A stretch of DNA of 64,000 nucleotides from Serinibacter salmoneus (lineage in GTDB: Bacteria; Actinomycetota; Actinomycetes; Actinomycetales; Beutenbergiaceae). The DNA lies in contig NZ_PDJD01000001.1 of NCBI RefSeq assembly GCF_002563925.1, positions 2,362,973 to 2,426,972 of the forward strand. The letters run 5' to 3'. The position numbers were made by a program, and so were the translations under genes. The notes under the pieces were generated by a model, which searched no databases, was not told the DNA's origin, and saw only the letters and a program-made list of their open reading frames with translations. Below, in pieces: positions 26,251-33,816 of the stretch. Each line of letters opens with the position of its first letter. Position 1 is the first letter of the stretch.

Positions 26251-27968
26251 TTGCCGCCGGGGCCGCCGAACGGCAGGCCGCCGAAGCCCTCGAGCCCTTC
26301 GAGGCCCTCCAGGCCCTCCAGGCCCTCCAGCCCCTCGGGCAGCTGACCCTGCTCGGGCGCCTGGCCCGAGTACCCGTCCTGCGTCTCGGTGTCACCCTCG
26401 GTGGCCACGTCGTCGGCGGGGATCGTCACGAGCGAGGCGGTGACGTCGATCGCGGCGCCATCGCGCACCACCGTGAGGGTGACCTCGTCGCCGGAGGAGA
26501 ATTGCCGGATATAGCCGGTCAGCGACTCCGCCCCCTCGACCGTCTTGGCGTTGATGCCGACGATCACGTCGCCGGCGCGCAGCCCGGCCGCCTCCGCGGG
26601 CGTGTCGGAGGAGACGCTCTGCACCACCGCACCGGCGCGGGTGACGCCGTCCGCGGTGGCGGTGCCGTCACTCAACGTGACGCCGAGGAAGGCGTGCTCG
26701 GCCTCGCCGGTCGCGATGAGCTGCTCGGCGACGTCGCTGGCCTGGTTGGAGGGGATAGCGAACCCCAGCCCGATGCTGCCCGCGTCCTCGGAGGTGGAGG
26801 CGATGGAGGAGTTGATGCCGATGACCTCCCCGGCCGTGTTGAACAGCGGCCCGCCGGAGTTGCCCGGGTTGATCGCGGCATCGATCTGGATCGCGTTCGT
26901 CACCACGGCGGTCGTGGAGGACTCGCCCGTGGTGGAGACCGGGCGGTCGATGGCGGAGACGATGCCGGTGGTCACGGTGCTCGCCAGGCCCAGCGGGTTG
27001 CCGACGGCCATCACGTCCTCGCCCACGAGCACCGAGGAGGAGTCACCCCACGCCGCCTCGGCGAGGTCCTCGGGCACGGAGGCCAGCTGGATCACCGCGA
27101 TGTCGGTGGTGGGGTCCGTGCCCACGATGGTGGCCTCGATGATCTCACCGTCGGCCAGCAGCACCGAGATGCCACCGGTGGAGGCGTCGCCCACCACGTG
27201 GTCGTTGGTGACGACGTATCCGTTCTCGGCGTCGATGACGACGCCCGATCCGGCCCCCTCACCGTTGGCGGTCACGACCTGGATGGCCACGACGGAGTCG
27301 CGCACCTGGGAGGCGAGTGCCTGCCACTGCACCGATTCGCTCTGCGCGGCAGCGACCTGCTGGGTGGTCCCCAGGGAGGAGAACACGCCAGAGGAGGTGG
27401 TGTCGGAGAACGCCCCGGTGGCCAGGGCCGTGCCACCCGAGGCGAGCACGGCGGCCAGGCCCGCGGCCGCCGCGACGGCGGGCCACTGGCGGCGCTGCTT
27501 GGTGCGACGTGGGGCCGCGCCCTCCGCCTGGGTGTGTGCGTCACCGGACGGGGCGTACCCGTGCTGCGGGTGGGACTGCTGGGCGTACTGGCCGTAGGCC
27601 GCGTACTGGTCGGCCGAGTTCCCGCCCGCTCCCCCCGTGTAGGGCTGACCGGCGTAGTGCTGCCCGGCCTGAGGCTGACCCGCGTGAGGCTGCGGGGAGT
27701 AGTGCGGGCCCTGCGCCTGGCCCTGCTGCTGCGGCCACGCATAGGCGGCACCGGCCTGGAACGTGGGTCGCTGCGAGACGGGGATGCGCAGGGTGGGGTT
27801 CGGGTCGGCGGCAGCCGGCTGCTGCGCCGTCACGTCCGCGACGGAGGGGGCGGCGGCCGGCGTGGAATCCTGCCTGGCATCCTGCGCGGGATGCTGCGCG
27901 GGACCCTGAGCGTGCGGCTGCTGCTCGGGCTGCGGGTCCTGGTCGGGGCGGCGGGTGAACTCGCTCAT
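26244..27968 (-). CDS. HtrA-like trypsin-type serine protease with PDZ domain
   Basis: A 574-residue membrane-anchored protease for envelope protein quality control. Order of parts: a Gln/Pro/Gly/His-rich cytoplasmic tail (1-160), one transmembrane helix (162-185), the trypsin domain with H257 (TNDHVV), D289 (TTDIAV) and S371 (NPGNSGGPL), and a PDZ domain at about 425-515. The C-terminus (about 555-574) is a run of Leu-Glu-Gly repeats ending in a glycine-rich tail. The ATG at 27968 has GGAGG at good spacing. Four 11-bp-spaced repeats upstream suggest control by a response regulator, as for mycobacterial pepD under MprA. Confidence 0.93.
   Translation of the reverse strand: MSEFTRRPDQDPQPEQQPHAQGPAQHPAQDARQDSTPAAAPSVADVTAQQPAAADPNPTLRIPVSQRPTFQAGAAYAWPQQQGQAQGPHYSPQPHAGQPQAGQHYAGQPYTGGAGGNSADQYAAYGQYAQQSHPQHGYAPSGDAHTQAEGAAPRRTKQRRQWPAVAAAAGLAAVLASGGTALATGAFSDTTSSGVFSSLGTTQQVAAAQSESVQWQALASQVRDSVVAIQVVTANGEGAGSGVVIDAENGYVVTNDHVVGDASTGGISVLLADGEIIEATIVGTDPTTDIAVIQLASVPEDLAEAAWGDSSSVLVGEDVMAVGNPLGLASTVTTGIVSAIDRPVSTTGESSTTAVVTNAIQIDAAINPGNSGGPLFNTAGEVIGINSSIASTSEDAGSIGLGFAIPSNQASDVAEQLIATGEAEHAFLGVTLSDGTATADGVTRAGAVVQSVSSDTPAEAAGLRAGDVIVGINAKTVEGAESLTGYIRQFSSGDEVTLTVVRDGAAIDVTASLVTIPADDVATEGDTETQDGYSGQAPEQGQLPEGLEGLEGLEGLEGLEGFGGLPFGGPGGNG
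26286..26339 (-). repeat. 9-bp coding tandem repeat (Leu-Glu-Gly) in the protease tail
   Basis: A run of CCCTCCAGG-type nonamers encodes five consecutive Leu-Glu-Gly units at the C-terminus of the HtrA-like protease. Slippage could vary the copy number without breaking the frame. Confidence 0.75.
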
Positions 27969-28023
27969 CGTGTCCTCCGTGGAACTGGGTCTGGTCAACT
28001 GCCACGAAGTGAATCAAGCGGAT

Positions 28024-28061
28024 CTGGGCCGAGCCTGGGGCGAGGCTGGGAGAAACCTGGG
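28024..28061. promoter_or_regulatory. Four CTGGG direct repeats at exact 11-bp spacing upstream of the htrA-like gene
   Basis: CTGGG begins at 28024, 28035, 28046 and 28057 (CCCAG on the transcribed minus strand). One-turn spacing of direct repeats is typical of OmpR-type response regulator sites. It lies 56-93 bases before the protease start. Confidence 0.6.
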
Positions 28062-28072
28062 AACCGGCTGCC

Positions 28073-29842
28073 TCAGTGCTCGGCGGCCGCCGCCGCGATC
28101 CGTACCAGCTCCGCGTGACGGGTCCGTCGCCGCTCGGCCGCGCCCGCGCGCTCCAGTCGCACCTCCACGATCCCCAACCCGCGCACCGGTGCCGCGAGCG
28201 CCTCGGCGAGCTGCGCCGTCGTGCGCACCTGGGTGTGGGACGCGCCCGCCGCGCGGGCAGCCGCCCCGATGTCCAGGCGCTGCGGGGTCGCGAACACCCG
28301 ATCGTGCACGCGGGCGTGCTCGGGGCGGCCGTGCTCGAGGGTGGCGAAGATGGAGCCGCCGTCGTCGGCCAGGACCACCACCTGCAGGTCGATCGCGCGT
28401 TCCAGGCTCCCCCGCACGAGGCCGCCCAGGTCGTGCTGCAGCGTGAGGTCGCCGAGCAGGGCACGCACCGGGCCCCGTCCCGCCGCAGTGCCCGTGCGCT
28501 CCCCCGCGGCCGGCTCACACCGGGCGAGAGCGTGCCCGATCGCGGTGCTCACGCTGCCGTCGATCCCCGCCACGCCCCGGTTGGCCACCACGCGGGCGCG
28601 CCGGTCGCCGGCCAGGTCGAGCTGCCGGATCGCCATCGACGCCCCGGCCAGCAGCACGCCACCGTCCCGCGCCACGGCGCGGCTCACCAGCCGCGCCACC
28701 ACCCAGCCCTCGGGCTGGACGCCCCGGGTGAGGGCGGACTGGAGCTCGGCGTCCAGGTCACCCTGGACCGCCCGATCCGCCGCGAGCCAGCGTTCGGACC
28801 ACTCGGTGCCCCGCGCCCCGTCCGCACCCTGCCGGGCTCCCGCGGTCGGTCCGTGCTCGGCGCCGGGCGCATCGAACCAGGCCCGTTGCCCCGGCGGGTC
28901 CACGATCCGCGCCCGCGCGCGCCCCAGCAGCCGGGTCTGCTGGCGCGAGAGCGTCGGGCGTCCCAGCACGACGACGTCGCTGACCTCCTCCCCCAGGGCG
29001 TCCAGGAGCACCGGCGAGGCGCCCAGACCCAGGCCGGGCTGCGCCGTCGGTTCGGCCAGCACCGGGCAGCCGACCTCGGCCAGGGCAGGCCATGCGGGGG
29101 CGCCGTCGGCCACGAGGTAGAGCAGGCCGGCGGCGTCCGGGCCGGGCTCGGCGGCGTCGGCCGCACCGTCTGCGGCGGGCGCACCCGGCCCGGTGGCCGC
29201 ACACGCGCGCTCCCCGGCGCCCGGCCACTCCCGCGCCGGGACGGCGGGCACGAGGGGATCGGCGAACCGGAGATTGAGGTGGCAGGGCCCGGCTCCCGTG
29301 AGCAGCCCCGCCCCCAGCGGCGAACCCTCCCGTGAGGCGCGCAGCAGGTGGCCGACGGCGCCCGTCACCTCGCCCGGGTCGCTCACCTGGGCGAAGGCGC
29401 GGGGATGGGCATGCGCCCGACCCTCGCCGAAGATGCCGCGGTGCTCGGTGGTCTGGCTCGTGTGCCGACGCACGAGATCGGCGGGTCGGTCGCAGGAGAC
29501 GACGAGGATCGGCACGCGCTGGTGCCCGGCCTCCACCACCGCGGGGTGCAGATTCGCGACGGCGGAGCCCGAGGTCACCACCACCGGGACGGGTCGCGTG
29601 GTGGCGGCGGCGAGACCGAGGGCCGTGAAGCCGGCGGCTCGCTCGTCGATCACCACGTGCAGCCGGATCGCGCCGCCGGACTCCGCGGCGGCGAGGGCGT
29701 AGGCCATCGGGGCGCTGCGGGAGCCGGGGGCGAGGACCACGTCGGTCACGCCGCCGGCGATGAGGGCCGCGACGGTCTCCTCGGCGAGCGCCTGGGAGGC
29801 CGGGCGGGCGGCGCCCTCACGAGGCTCACCCACGGCCCTCAC
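28073..29842 (-). CDS. menD: 2-succinyl-5-enolpyruvyl-6-hydroxy-3-cyclohexene-1-carboxylate synthase
   Basis: MenD is the thiamine-diphosphate enzyme that joins 2-oxoglutarate to isochorismate. The 589-residue protein shows the family start VTDVVLAPGSRSAPMAYAL, the catalytic DERAAGFTALGLA near residue 67, and VVVTSGSAVANLHPAVVEA near 90. TSQTTEHRGIF follows near 128, and the ThDP-binding GDLTLQHDLGGL lies near 465. The start is uncertain: GTG at 29842 or GTG at 29833. Both overlap the end of menC, so menC and menD are translationally coupled. The middle part holds an alanine-rich insertion near 235-255. Confidence 0.93.
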   Translation of the reverse strand: MRAVGEPREGAARPASQALAEETVAALIAGGVTDVVLAPGSRSAPMAYALAAAESGGAIRLHVVIDERAAGFTALGLAAATTRPVPVVVTSGSAVANLHPAVVEAGHQRVPILVVSCDRPADLVRRHTSQTTEHRGIFGEGRAHAHPRAFAQVSDPGEVTGAVGHLLRASREGSPLGAGLLTGAGPCHLNLRFADPLVPAVPAREWPGAGERACAATGPGAPAADGAADAAEPGPDAAGLLYLVADGAPAWPALAEVGCPVLAEPTAQPGLGLGASPVLLDALGEEVSDVVVLGRPTLSRQQTRLLGRARARIVDPPGQRAWFDAPGAEHGPTAGARQGADGARGTEWSERWLAADRAVQGDLDAELQSALTRGVQPEGWVVARLVSRAVARDGGVLLAGASMAIRQLDLAGDRRARVVANRGVAGIDGSVSTAIGHALARCEPAAGERTGTAAGRGPVRALLGDLTLQHDLGGLVRGSLERAIDLQVVVLADDGGSIFATLEHGRPEHARVHDRVFATPQRLDIGAAARAAGASHTQVRTTAQLAEALAAPVRGLGIVEVRLERAGAAERRRTRHAELVRIAAAAAEH

Positions 29843-30824
29843 CCGCCAGCGCGCGGACCTCCTGCAGCCGGGTGAGCCAGGCGCGGCGCAGCGCGGGGTC
29901 GACCTCTCCGGGGTGATGCCCATCGGGGTCCACGCTCCCGGCGAGGCCCTCGCGCGGCGTGAGGTCGCCCGCACCCAGCACCGGGAGGGTTCCGTCGGTC
30001 GGCAGCAGCGGGGTGGTCGCGGCGTCCCGCTCGAACAGGTGCACGGTGGCGAGCCCGCACGCGTGCGGCAGTTCGGGCAGCGCGGCGGCCAGCGCCAGCC
30101 CCGCGGCGATCCCGAAGGAGGACTCCAGCGCCGAGCTGACCACCACCGGGAGCTCCACCTGCTCGGCGAGGTCGAGGCAGGCCCGGACGCCGCCGAGCGG
30201 CTGGACCTTGAGCACCACGATGTCGGCGGCCTCGGCGCGCTTGACCGCGAGCGGGTCCTCGGCGCGGCGGATGGATTCGTCCGCGGCCACCGGCACGTGC
30301 TGCGCGCGGCGCACGTGGGCGAGGTCCGCCACGCTCGGGCACGGCTGCTCCACGTACTCCAGGCCACCGGCGGCGCGGTCCAGCACCGCCAGCGCAGCGA
30401 GCGCCTCCTCAAGGTCCCAGCCGGCGTTGGCGTCGATGCGGATGCGGCCGGCGGGACCCAGGGCGTCCCGCACCGCCTCCAGCCGGGCCTGGGCCTCCCG
30501 CAGGGACTGGCCGCGCTCGGCCACCTTGACCTTCGCCGTCGTGCACCCGCCGGATCGCGTGACGATCTCGTGCGCGCGCTCGGGGCCGACGGCGGGCACC
30601 GTGACGTTGACGGGGATTCGATCGCGCAGCGGCCGCGGCCAGCCGCGCTCGGCGGTCTCGAGGGCGGCGCGCAGCCACGGCAGGCTGGTGGGGGCGTCGT
30701 AGTCCCAGAACGGGGAGAACTCTCCCCAGCCGGCCACGCCGGGTAGCAGCACACCGTCCCGCGTGGTCAGTCCCCGGAACCTGCTGCGCAGCGGGGTGGA
30801 GTAGACCAGCGGGGAGTCGGACAC
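29826..30824 (-). CDS. menC: o-Succinylbenzoate synthase
   Basis: MenC dehydrates SHCHC to o-succinylbenzoate. The 332-residue enolase-superfamily protein has the N-terminal capping part WGEFSPFWDY and the KxK catalytic region TAKVKVAERG near residue 95. The barrel metal ligands lie in RIDANAGWDLEEA near 130, YVEQPCPSVADL near 160 and VAADESIRR near 180. VLKVQPLGG near 208 carries the second lysine. The start GTG at 30824 follows TAGGCT by six bases. It overlaps menD by 17 bases in the same operon. Confidence 0.95.
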   Translation of the reverse strand: MSDSPLVYSTPLRSRFRGLTTRDGVLLPGVAGWGEFSPFWDYDAPTSLPWLRAALETAERGWPRPLRDRIPVNVTVPAVGPERAHEIVTRSGGCTTAKVKVAERGQSLREAQARLEAVRDALGPAGRIRIDANAGWDLEEALAALAVLDRAAGGLEYVEQPCPSVADLAHVRRAQHVPVAADESIRRAEDPLAVKRAEAADIVVLKVQPLGGVRACLDLAEQVELPVVVSSALESSFGIAAGLALAAALPELPHACGLATVHLFERDAATTPLLPTDGTLPVLGAGDLTPREGLAGSVDPDGHHPGEVDPALRRAWLTRLQEVRALAGEGRG

Positions 30825-30830
30825 CCGTTC

Positions 30831-30836
30831 AGCCTA
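30831..30836 (-). promoter_or_regulatory. Leaderless -10 box (TAGGCT) of menC-menD
   Basis: TAGGCT on the minus strand six bases before the menC GTG. Confidence 0.5.
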
Positions 30837-30872
30837 GATCCCCCGCGTCCCACCACCCGCCCACCTCGCCCC

Positions 30873-30996
30873 CACCGACCGTGCCCTTGCGCACACCCAC
30901 CCCCACCGACCGTGCCCTTGCGCACCCACGCCCGCGCCGAGCGTGCTCTTGCGCAGGCTCGCGGCACCGGAGCCCTGCGCAATCACACGGTCGGCG
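30873..30996. repeat. Dispersed repeat family A, cluster 1 (menC/menB gap)
   Basis: Core CCGACCGTGCCCTTGCGCA in two near-identical direct copies (30873-30893 and 30904-30924, 31-bp period). A diverged third copy (30935-30955) and one inverted copy (30976-30996) follow. The inverted pair can form a hairpin. Related copies lie at 61153-61276 and 62773-62899. Confidence 0.7.
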
Positions 30997-31037
30997 AGGG
31001 TGAGGGTGCGGTGCCGTGTGGTGTGGTGCAAGCGCAG

Positions 31038-31043
31038 TACGTT
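31038..31043 (+). promoter_or_regulatory. Leaderless -10 box (TACGTT) of menB
   Basis: TACGTT six bases before the menB GTG at 31050. Confidence 0.5.
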
Positions 31044-31049
31044 GGGGGC

Positions 31050-32000
31050 GTGAGCGAGACAGCGAGTTCCTTCGACCCCCGCCGGTGGCGCACCGTGGAG
31101 GGCTTCGACTTCACCGACATCACCTACCACCGCGGCATCGCGCCCGGTGGCGGCGAGGACACCGCCGGCCCACGCGACCTCCCGGTGGTCCGGATCGCCT
31201 TCGACCGCCCCGAGGTGCGCAACGCCTTCCGCCCCCACACGGTGGACGAGCTCTACCGCGCCCTCGATCACGCGCGGATGACCTCCGACGTGGGCGCCGT
31301 GCTGCTGACCGGCAACGGCCCCAGCCCCAAGGACGGCGGCTGGTCCTTCTGCTCCGGGGGCGACCAGCGGGTGCGTGGTCGCGACGGCTACCGGTACGCC
31401 GTCGAGGACGGCGGGGAGACCTCGGAGTCCGTGGACCCGGCGCGCGCCGGGCGCCTGCACATCCTGGAGGTGCAGCGACTGATGCGCACCATGCCCAAGG
31501 TGGTCATCGCCGTCGTGGACGGCTGGGCCGCGGGCGGCGGGCACAGCCTCAACGTGGTCGCCGACCTCTCCCTCGCCTGCCGCCAGCACGCCGCCTTCAT
31601 GCAGACGGACGCCAACGTGGGCTCCTTCGACGCCGGGTACGGTTCGGCGCTGCTGGCGCGGCAGGTCGGGGACAAGCGCGCCCGCGAGATCTTCTTCCTC
31701 GCTCGGCGCTACAGCGCCGAGGAAGCCGAGCGCTGGGGCGCCGTGAACGAGGCGGTGGACCACGACCACCTGGAGGACGTGGCGCTGCAGTATGCCGCGA
31801 CGATCGCGACCAAGTCGCCGCAGGCGATCCGGATGCTGAAGTTCGCCTTCAACCTCGCCGATGACGGCATGGCCGGTCAGCAGGTGTTCGCCGGGGAGGC
31901 CACGCGACTGGCCTACGGCACCGACGAGGCCGCCGAGGGGCGCGATGCGTTCCTGGAGCGCCGGGAACCGGACTGGAGCGGCTTCCCCTACGCCTTCTGA
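31050..32000 (+). CDS. menB: 1,4-Dihydroxy-2-naphthoyl-CoA synthase
   Basis: MenB closes the second ring of the menaquinone head group. The 316-residue crotonase-fold protein has the FDRPEVRNAFRPHTVDEL start region, the FCSGGDQRVRG oxyanion segment near residue 105, and VVDGWAAGGGHSLNVVADLSLA near 155. FDAGYGSALLARQVGDKRAREI follows near 195, as in true MenB. The GTG at 31050 follows a leaderless -10 box; longer upstream frames run through the repeat cluster and are unlikely. It is divergent from menC-menD. Confidence 0.96.
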   Translation: MSETASSFDPRRWRTVEGFDFTDITYHRGIAPGGGEDTAGPRDLPVVRIAFDRPEVRNAFRPHTVDELYRALDHARMTSDVGAVLLTGNGPSPKDGGWSFCSGGDQRVRGRDGYRYAVEDGGETSESVDPARAGRLHILEVQRLMRTMPKVVIAVVDGWAAGGGHSLNVVADLSLACRQHAAFMQTDANVGSFDAGYGSALLARQVGDKRAREIFFLARRYSAEEAERWGAVNEAVDHDHLEDVALQYAATIATKSPQAIRMLKFAFNLADDGMAGQQVFAGEATRLAYGTDEAAEGRDAFLERREPDWSGFPYAF

Positions 32001-32067
32001 GCGATCCGGCGTGCCCCACCTCCCTGAGCGAGGGCGAGGCCCGGACGCGCCCGCCCCGCCCGAGTGG

Positions 32068-32595
32068 TCAGTCCTCCACGCGCAGCAGCCATGCGCGCAG
32101 GATCCGCTCCAGCGCGGCGCGGTCGGCATCGGGAAGGTCCGCGAGCAACCGGTGCTCGTTGGCCATGTGCTCGGTGAAGGCGGCGTCGATCACCTCGCGG
32201 CCGCGGGCGGTGAGCGCGGCGTCGCGGCCGCGGCCGTCGCTCTCACTGCGGAACCGGGCCACCAGCCCGGCGCGTTCCAACCGATCCAGTCGCTTGGTGA
32301 CGGCGCCGGAGGTCACCATGGTGCGCTCCCCGATCTGGGAGCAGGACATCCGCTCGACCTGCGAGCGGCGCAGCGCGGCGAGGACGTCGAACTCGCCCTC
32401 GCCGAGGCCGTGGCGCGCGAACACCGGGGTGAGTTCGCCCTGGAGGTAGTCCGCGAGGCGGGACACCCGCCCGATCACGCCCTGCGGTGAGGGGTCCAGG
32501 TCCGGGCGGGCGCGGCGCCACTGCGCCTGGATGGAGTCCACGTGGTCACCACCGGCGTCGCCGTGCGCCGCGCCAGGCGGCCGGGTGTCGCTCAT
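32068..32595 (-). CDS. MarR-family transcriptional regulator
   Basis: A 175-residue winged-helix regulator. The recognition region is MSCSQIGERTMVTSGAVTKRLDRLERAGLVAR (about residues 84-115), followed by the wing ESDGRGRDAALTARG. It is divergent from the EamA transporter gene with only 39 bases between the two start codons. TAAGAT lies six bases before its ATG, and an ATCTTCC-CC-GGAAGAT palindrome sits between the two opposed -10 boxes. It therefore probably represses both itself and the transporter until a ligand, likely an exported compound, binds. Confidence 0.9.
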   Translation of the reverse strand: MSDTRPPGAAHGDAGGDHVDSIQAQWRRARPDLDPSPQGVIGRVSRLADYLQGELTPVFARHGLGEGEFDVLAALRRSQVERMSCSQIGERTMVTSGAVTKRLDRLERAGLVARFRSESDGRGRDAALTARGREVIDAAFTEHMANEHRLLADLPDADRAALERILRAWLLRVED

Positions 32596-32601
32596 GGATT
32601 G

Positions 32602-32607
32602 ATCTTA
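32602..32607 (-). promoter_or_regulatory. Leaderless -10 box (TAAGAT) of the MarR gene
   Basis: TAAGAT on the minus strand, six bases before the ATG at 32595. Its first base is shared with the palindrome at 32607-32622. Confidence 0.55.
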
Positions 32608-32622
32608 TCTTCCCCGGAAGAT
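32607..32622. promoter_or_regulatory. MarR operator 1, ATCTTCC-CC-GGAAGAT
   Basis: A perfect 7+7 dyad with a two-base centre. It touches the -10 box of the MarR gene at one end and that of the EamA gene at the other, so one bound dimer would block both promoters. Confidence 0.7.
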
Positions 32623-32627
32623 AGAGT
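32622..32627 (+). promoter_or_regulatory. Leaderless -10 box (TAGAGT) of the EamA gene
   Basis: TAGAGT seven bases before the ATG at 32635. Its first base is the last base of operator 1. Confidence 0.55.
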
Positions 32628-32630
32628 CCC

Positions 32631-32640
32631 TTCCATGGAA
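32631..32640. promoter_or_regulatory. MarR operator 2 candidate, TTCCATGGAA
   Basis: A perfect 10-bp palindrome with the EamA start codon at its centre, 21 bp (two turns) from the centre of operator 1. Confidence 0.45.
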
Positions 32641-33816
32641 ACATCTTCCGCGGAAACCATGCGGTGGGCCGCCATCACGGCGATCGCGCCCATCGCGTGG
32701 GGCAGCACCTACGTGGTCACCTCCTCGCTGCTCCCGGACGGTCAGCCGCTGTGGGGTGCCACCCTGCGCGCCCTGCCCGCGGGCATCCTGCTCATGCTCC
32801 TCGTGCGCACACTCCCCCGCGGGCGCTGGTGGTGGCGCGCCGCGGTCCTCGGCGTCCTCAACGTCGCGGCGTTCTTCCCGCTGATCTACCTCGCGGCGCT
32901 CCTGCTGCCCTCCTCCATGGCCTCGAGCATCATGGCCGCCGCGCCGGTCGCGATGATGGCCGCGGCGTGGGCCCTGACCGGCGTCCACCCCACCCTGCGA
33001 GCGGCCGCCGGTGCGGCCATGGGGGTGGTCGGCGTGCTCGCGATCGTGGGCGCCGCCACCACCGACACCCCCGTCCTCGGGGTCCTGGCGGCCGTGACCG
33101 CGATGGCGATGAACGCCGTCGGGGCTGTGCTCTCCCAGCGCTGGCGGGGCGAGCACGACGTGCGCACCGTCACCGCCTGGCAGGTCTCGCTCGGCGGGTT
33201 GATCCTGCTCGCCACCGCACTGCTCATCGAGGGTGCGCCGCCCGCCCTGGACGGCCCCGCCGTCGCCGGATTCGCCTACATCAGCCTCATCGCCACCGCC
33301 GTGGCCTACCTCGCCTGGTTCGGCGGCCTGCAGCGGCTGCCGGCCGCCACCGTCGGCGTGATCGGGCTGCTCAACCCCGTCACCGGGGTCCTGCTCGGCG
33401 TGCTGGTCGCGAACGAGACCCTCACGCTGCGGCAGGGCCTGGGCATCCTCGCGGTCCTCGCGGGCATCCTCATCGTCAACGTGCGCCGTCCGCACCGGGC
33501 GGTGCGACCGGCTCCCGCCGCTCAGGACACCGACATCGAGGACTCGAGCGGGAGCAGCTCCACCCAGGTCGTGCCCGGTTCGAGCAGCACCTCCTCGCCC
33601 TCGCCGTCCACCAGTTCCAGCACCTCATCGGCCGCCCCCTTGGTCCACCTCGCCTCGATGGACCGCCCGGCGGAGGCCACCAATGCCTCCCCCTCACCCT
33701 CCAGGTGGGTCACCGGGATGGGGTTGCCCGCGGGATCCACGCCGCCGTCGTTGGTCACCCGGACCCGCAGCACCACCACATTGGCGGCGGAGAGCCGCAC
33801 GTCGTCCGCCGAGTAG
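32635..33816 (+). CDS. EamA-family (DMT) membrane transporter, C-terminus antisense to the DUF3048 gene
   Basis: A small-molecule exporter of the drug/metabolite family. Ten transmembrane helices fit within residues 9-284, as two EamA repeats (APIAWGSTYVV and the second repeat near VAYLAWFGGLQRLPAATVGVIGLLNP). Family members are about 300 residues, but this frame runs on to 393. The last roughly 97 residues are a Ser/Thr/Pro-rich stretch lying antisense to the DUF3048 gene. Either the overlap is real and the tail dispensable, or a frameshift removed the natural stop. It is the presumed target of the divergent MarR regulator. Confidence 0.86.
   Translation: METSSAETMRWAAITAIAPIAWGSTYVVTSSLLPDGQPLWGATLRALPAGILLMLLVRTLPRGRWWWRAAVLGVLNVAAFFPLIYLAALLLPSSMASSIMAAAPVAMMAAAWALTGVHPTLRAAAGAAMGVVGVLAIVGAATTDTPVLGVLAAVTAMAMNAVGAVLSQRWRGEHDVRTVTAWQVSLGGLILLATALLIEGAPPALDGPAVAGFAYISLIATAVAYLAWFGGLQRLPAATVGVIGLLNPVTGVLLGVLVANETLTLRQGLGILAVLAGILIVNVRRPHRAVRPAPAAQDTDIEDSSGSSSTQVVPGSSSTSSPSPSTSSSTSSAAPLVHLASMDRPAEATNASPSPSRWVTGMGLPAGSTPPSLVTRTRSTTTLAAESRTSSAE
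32646..32655. promoter_or_regulatory. MarR operator 3 candidate, TTCCGCGGAA
   Basis: A perfect 10-bp palindrome within codons 4-7 of the EamA gene, preceded by ATC so that its left arm repeats the ATCTTCC of operator 1. Its centre is 15 bp from operator 2. Confidence 0.45.

Noticed and set aside
26502-28118. Long plus-strand frame opposite the HtrA-like protease
   Set aside because: Strong Gly/Val/Arg/His bias, no motifs and no start signal. The minus strand holds an intact protease.
29843-30754. N-terminal extension of MenD across menC
   Set aside because: This frame is the shadow of menC, which has all its catalytic motifs.
30912-31049. N-terminal extension of MenB
   Set aside because: The extra residues are translated from repeat family A, and a leaderless -10 box marks the GTG at 31050.
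33522-33816. A real extra domain at the end of the EamA transporter
   Set aside because: The tail is Ser/Thr/Pro-rich, lacks motifs and is the exact complement of the conserved DUF3048 end.
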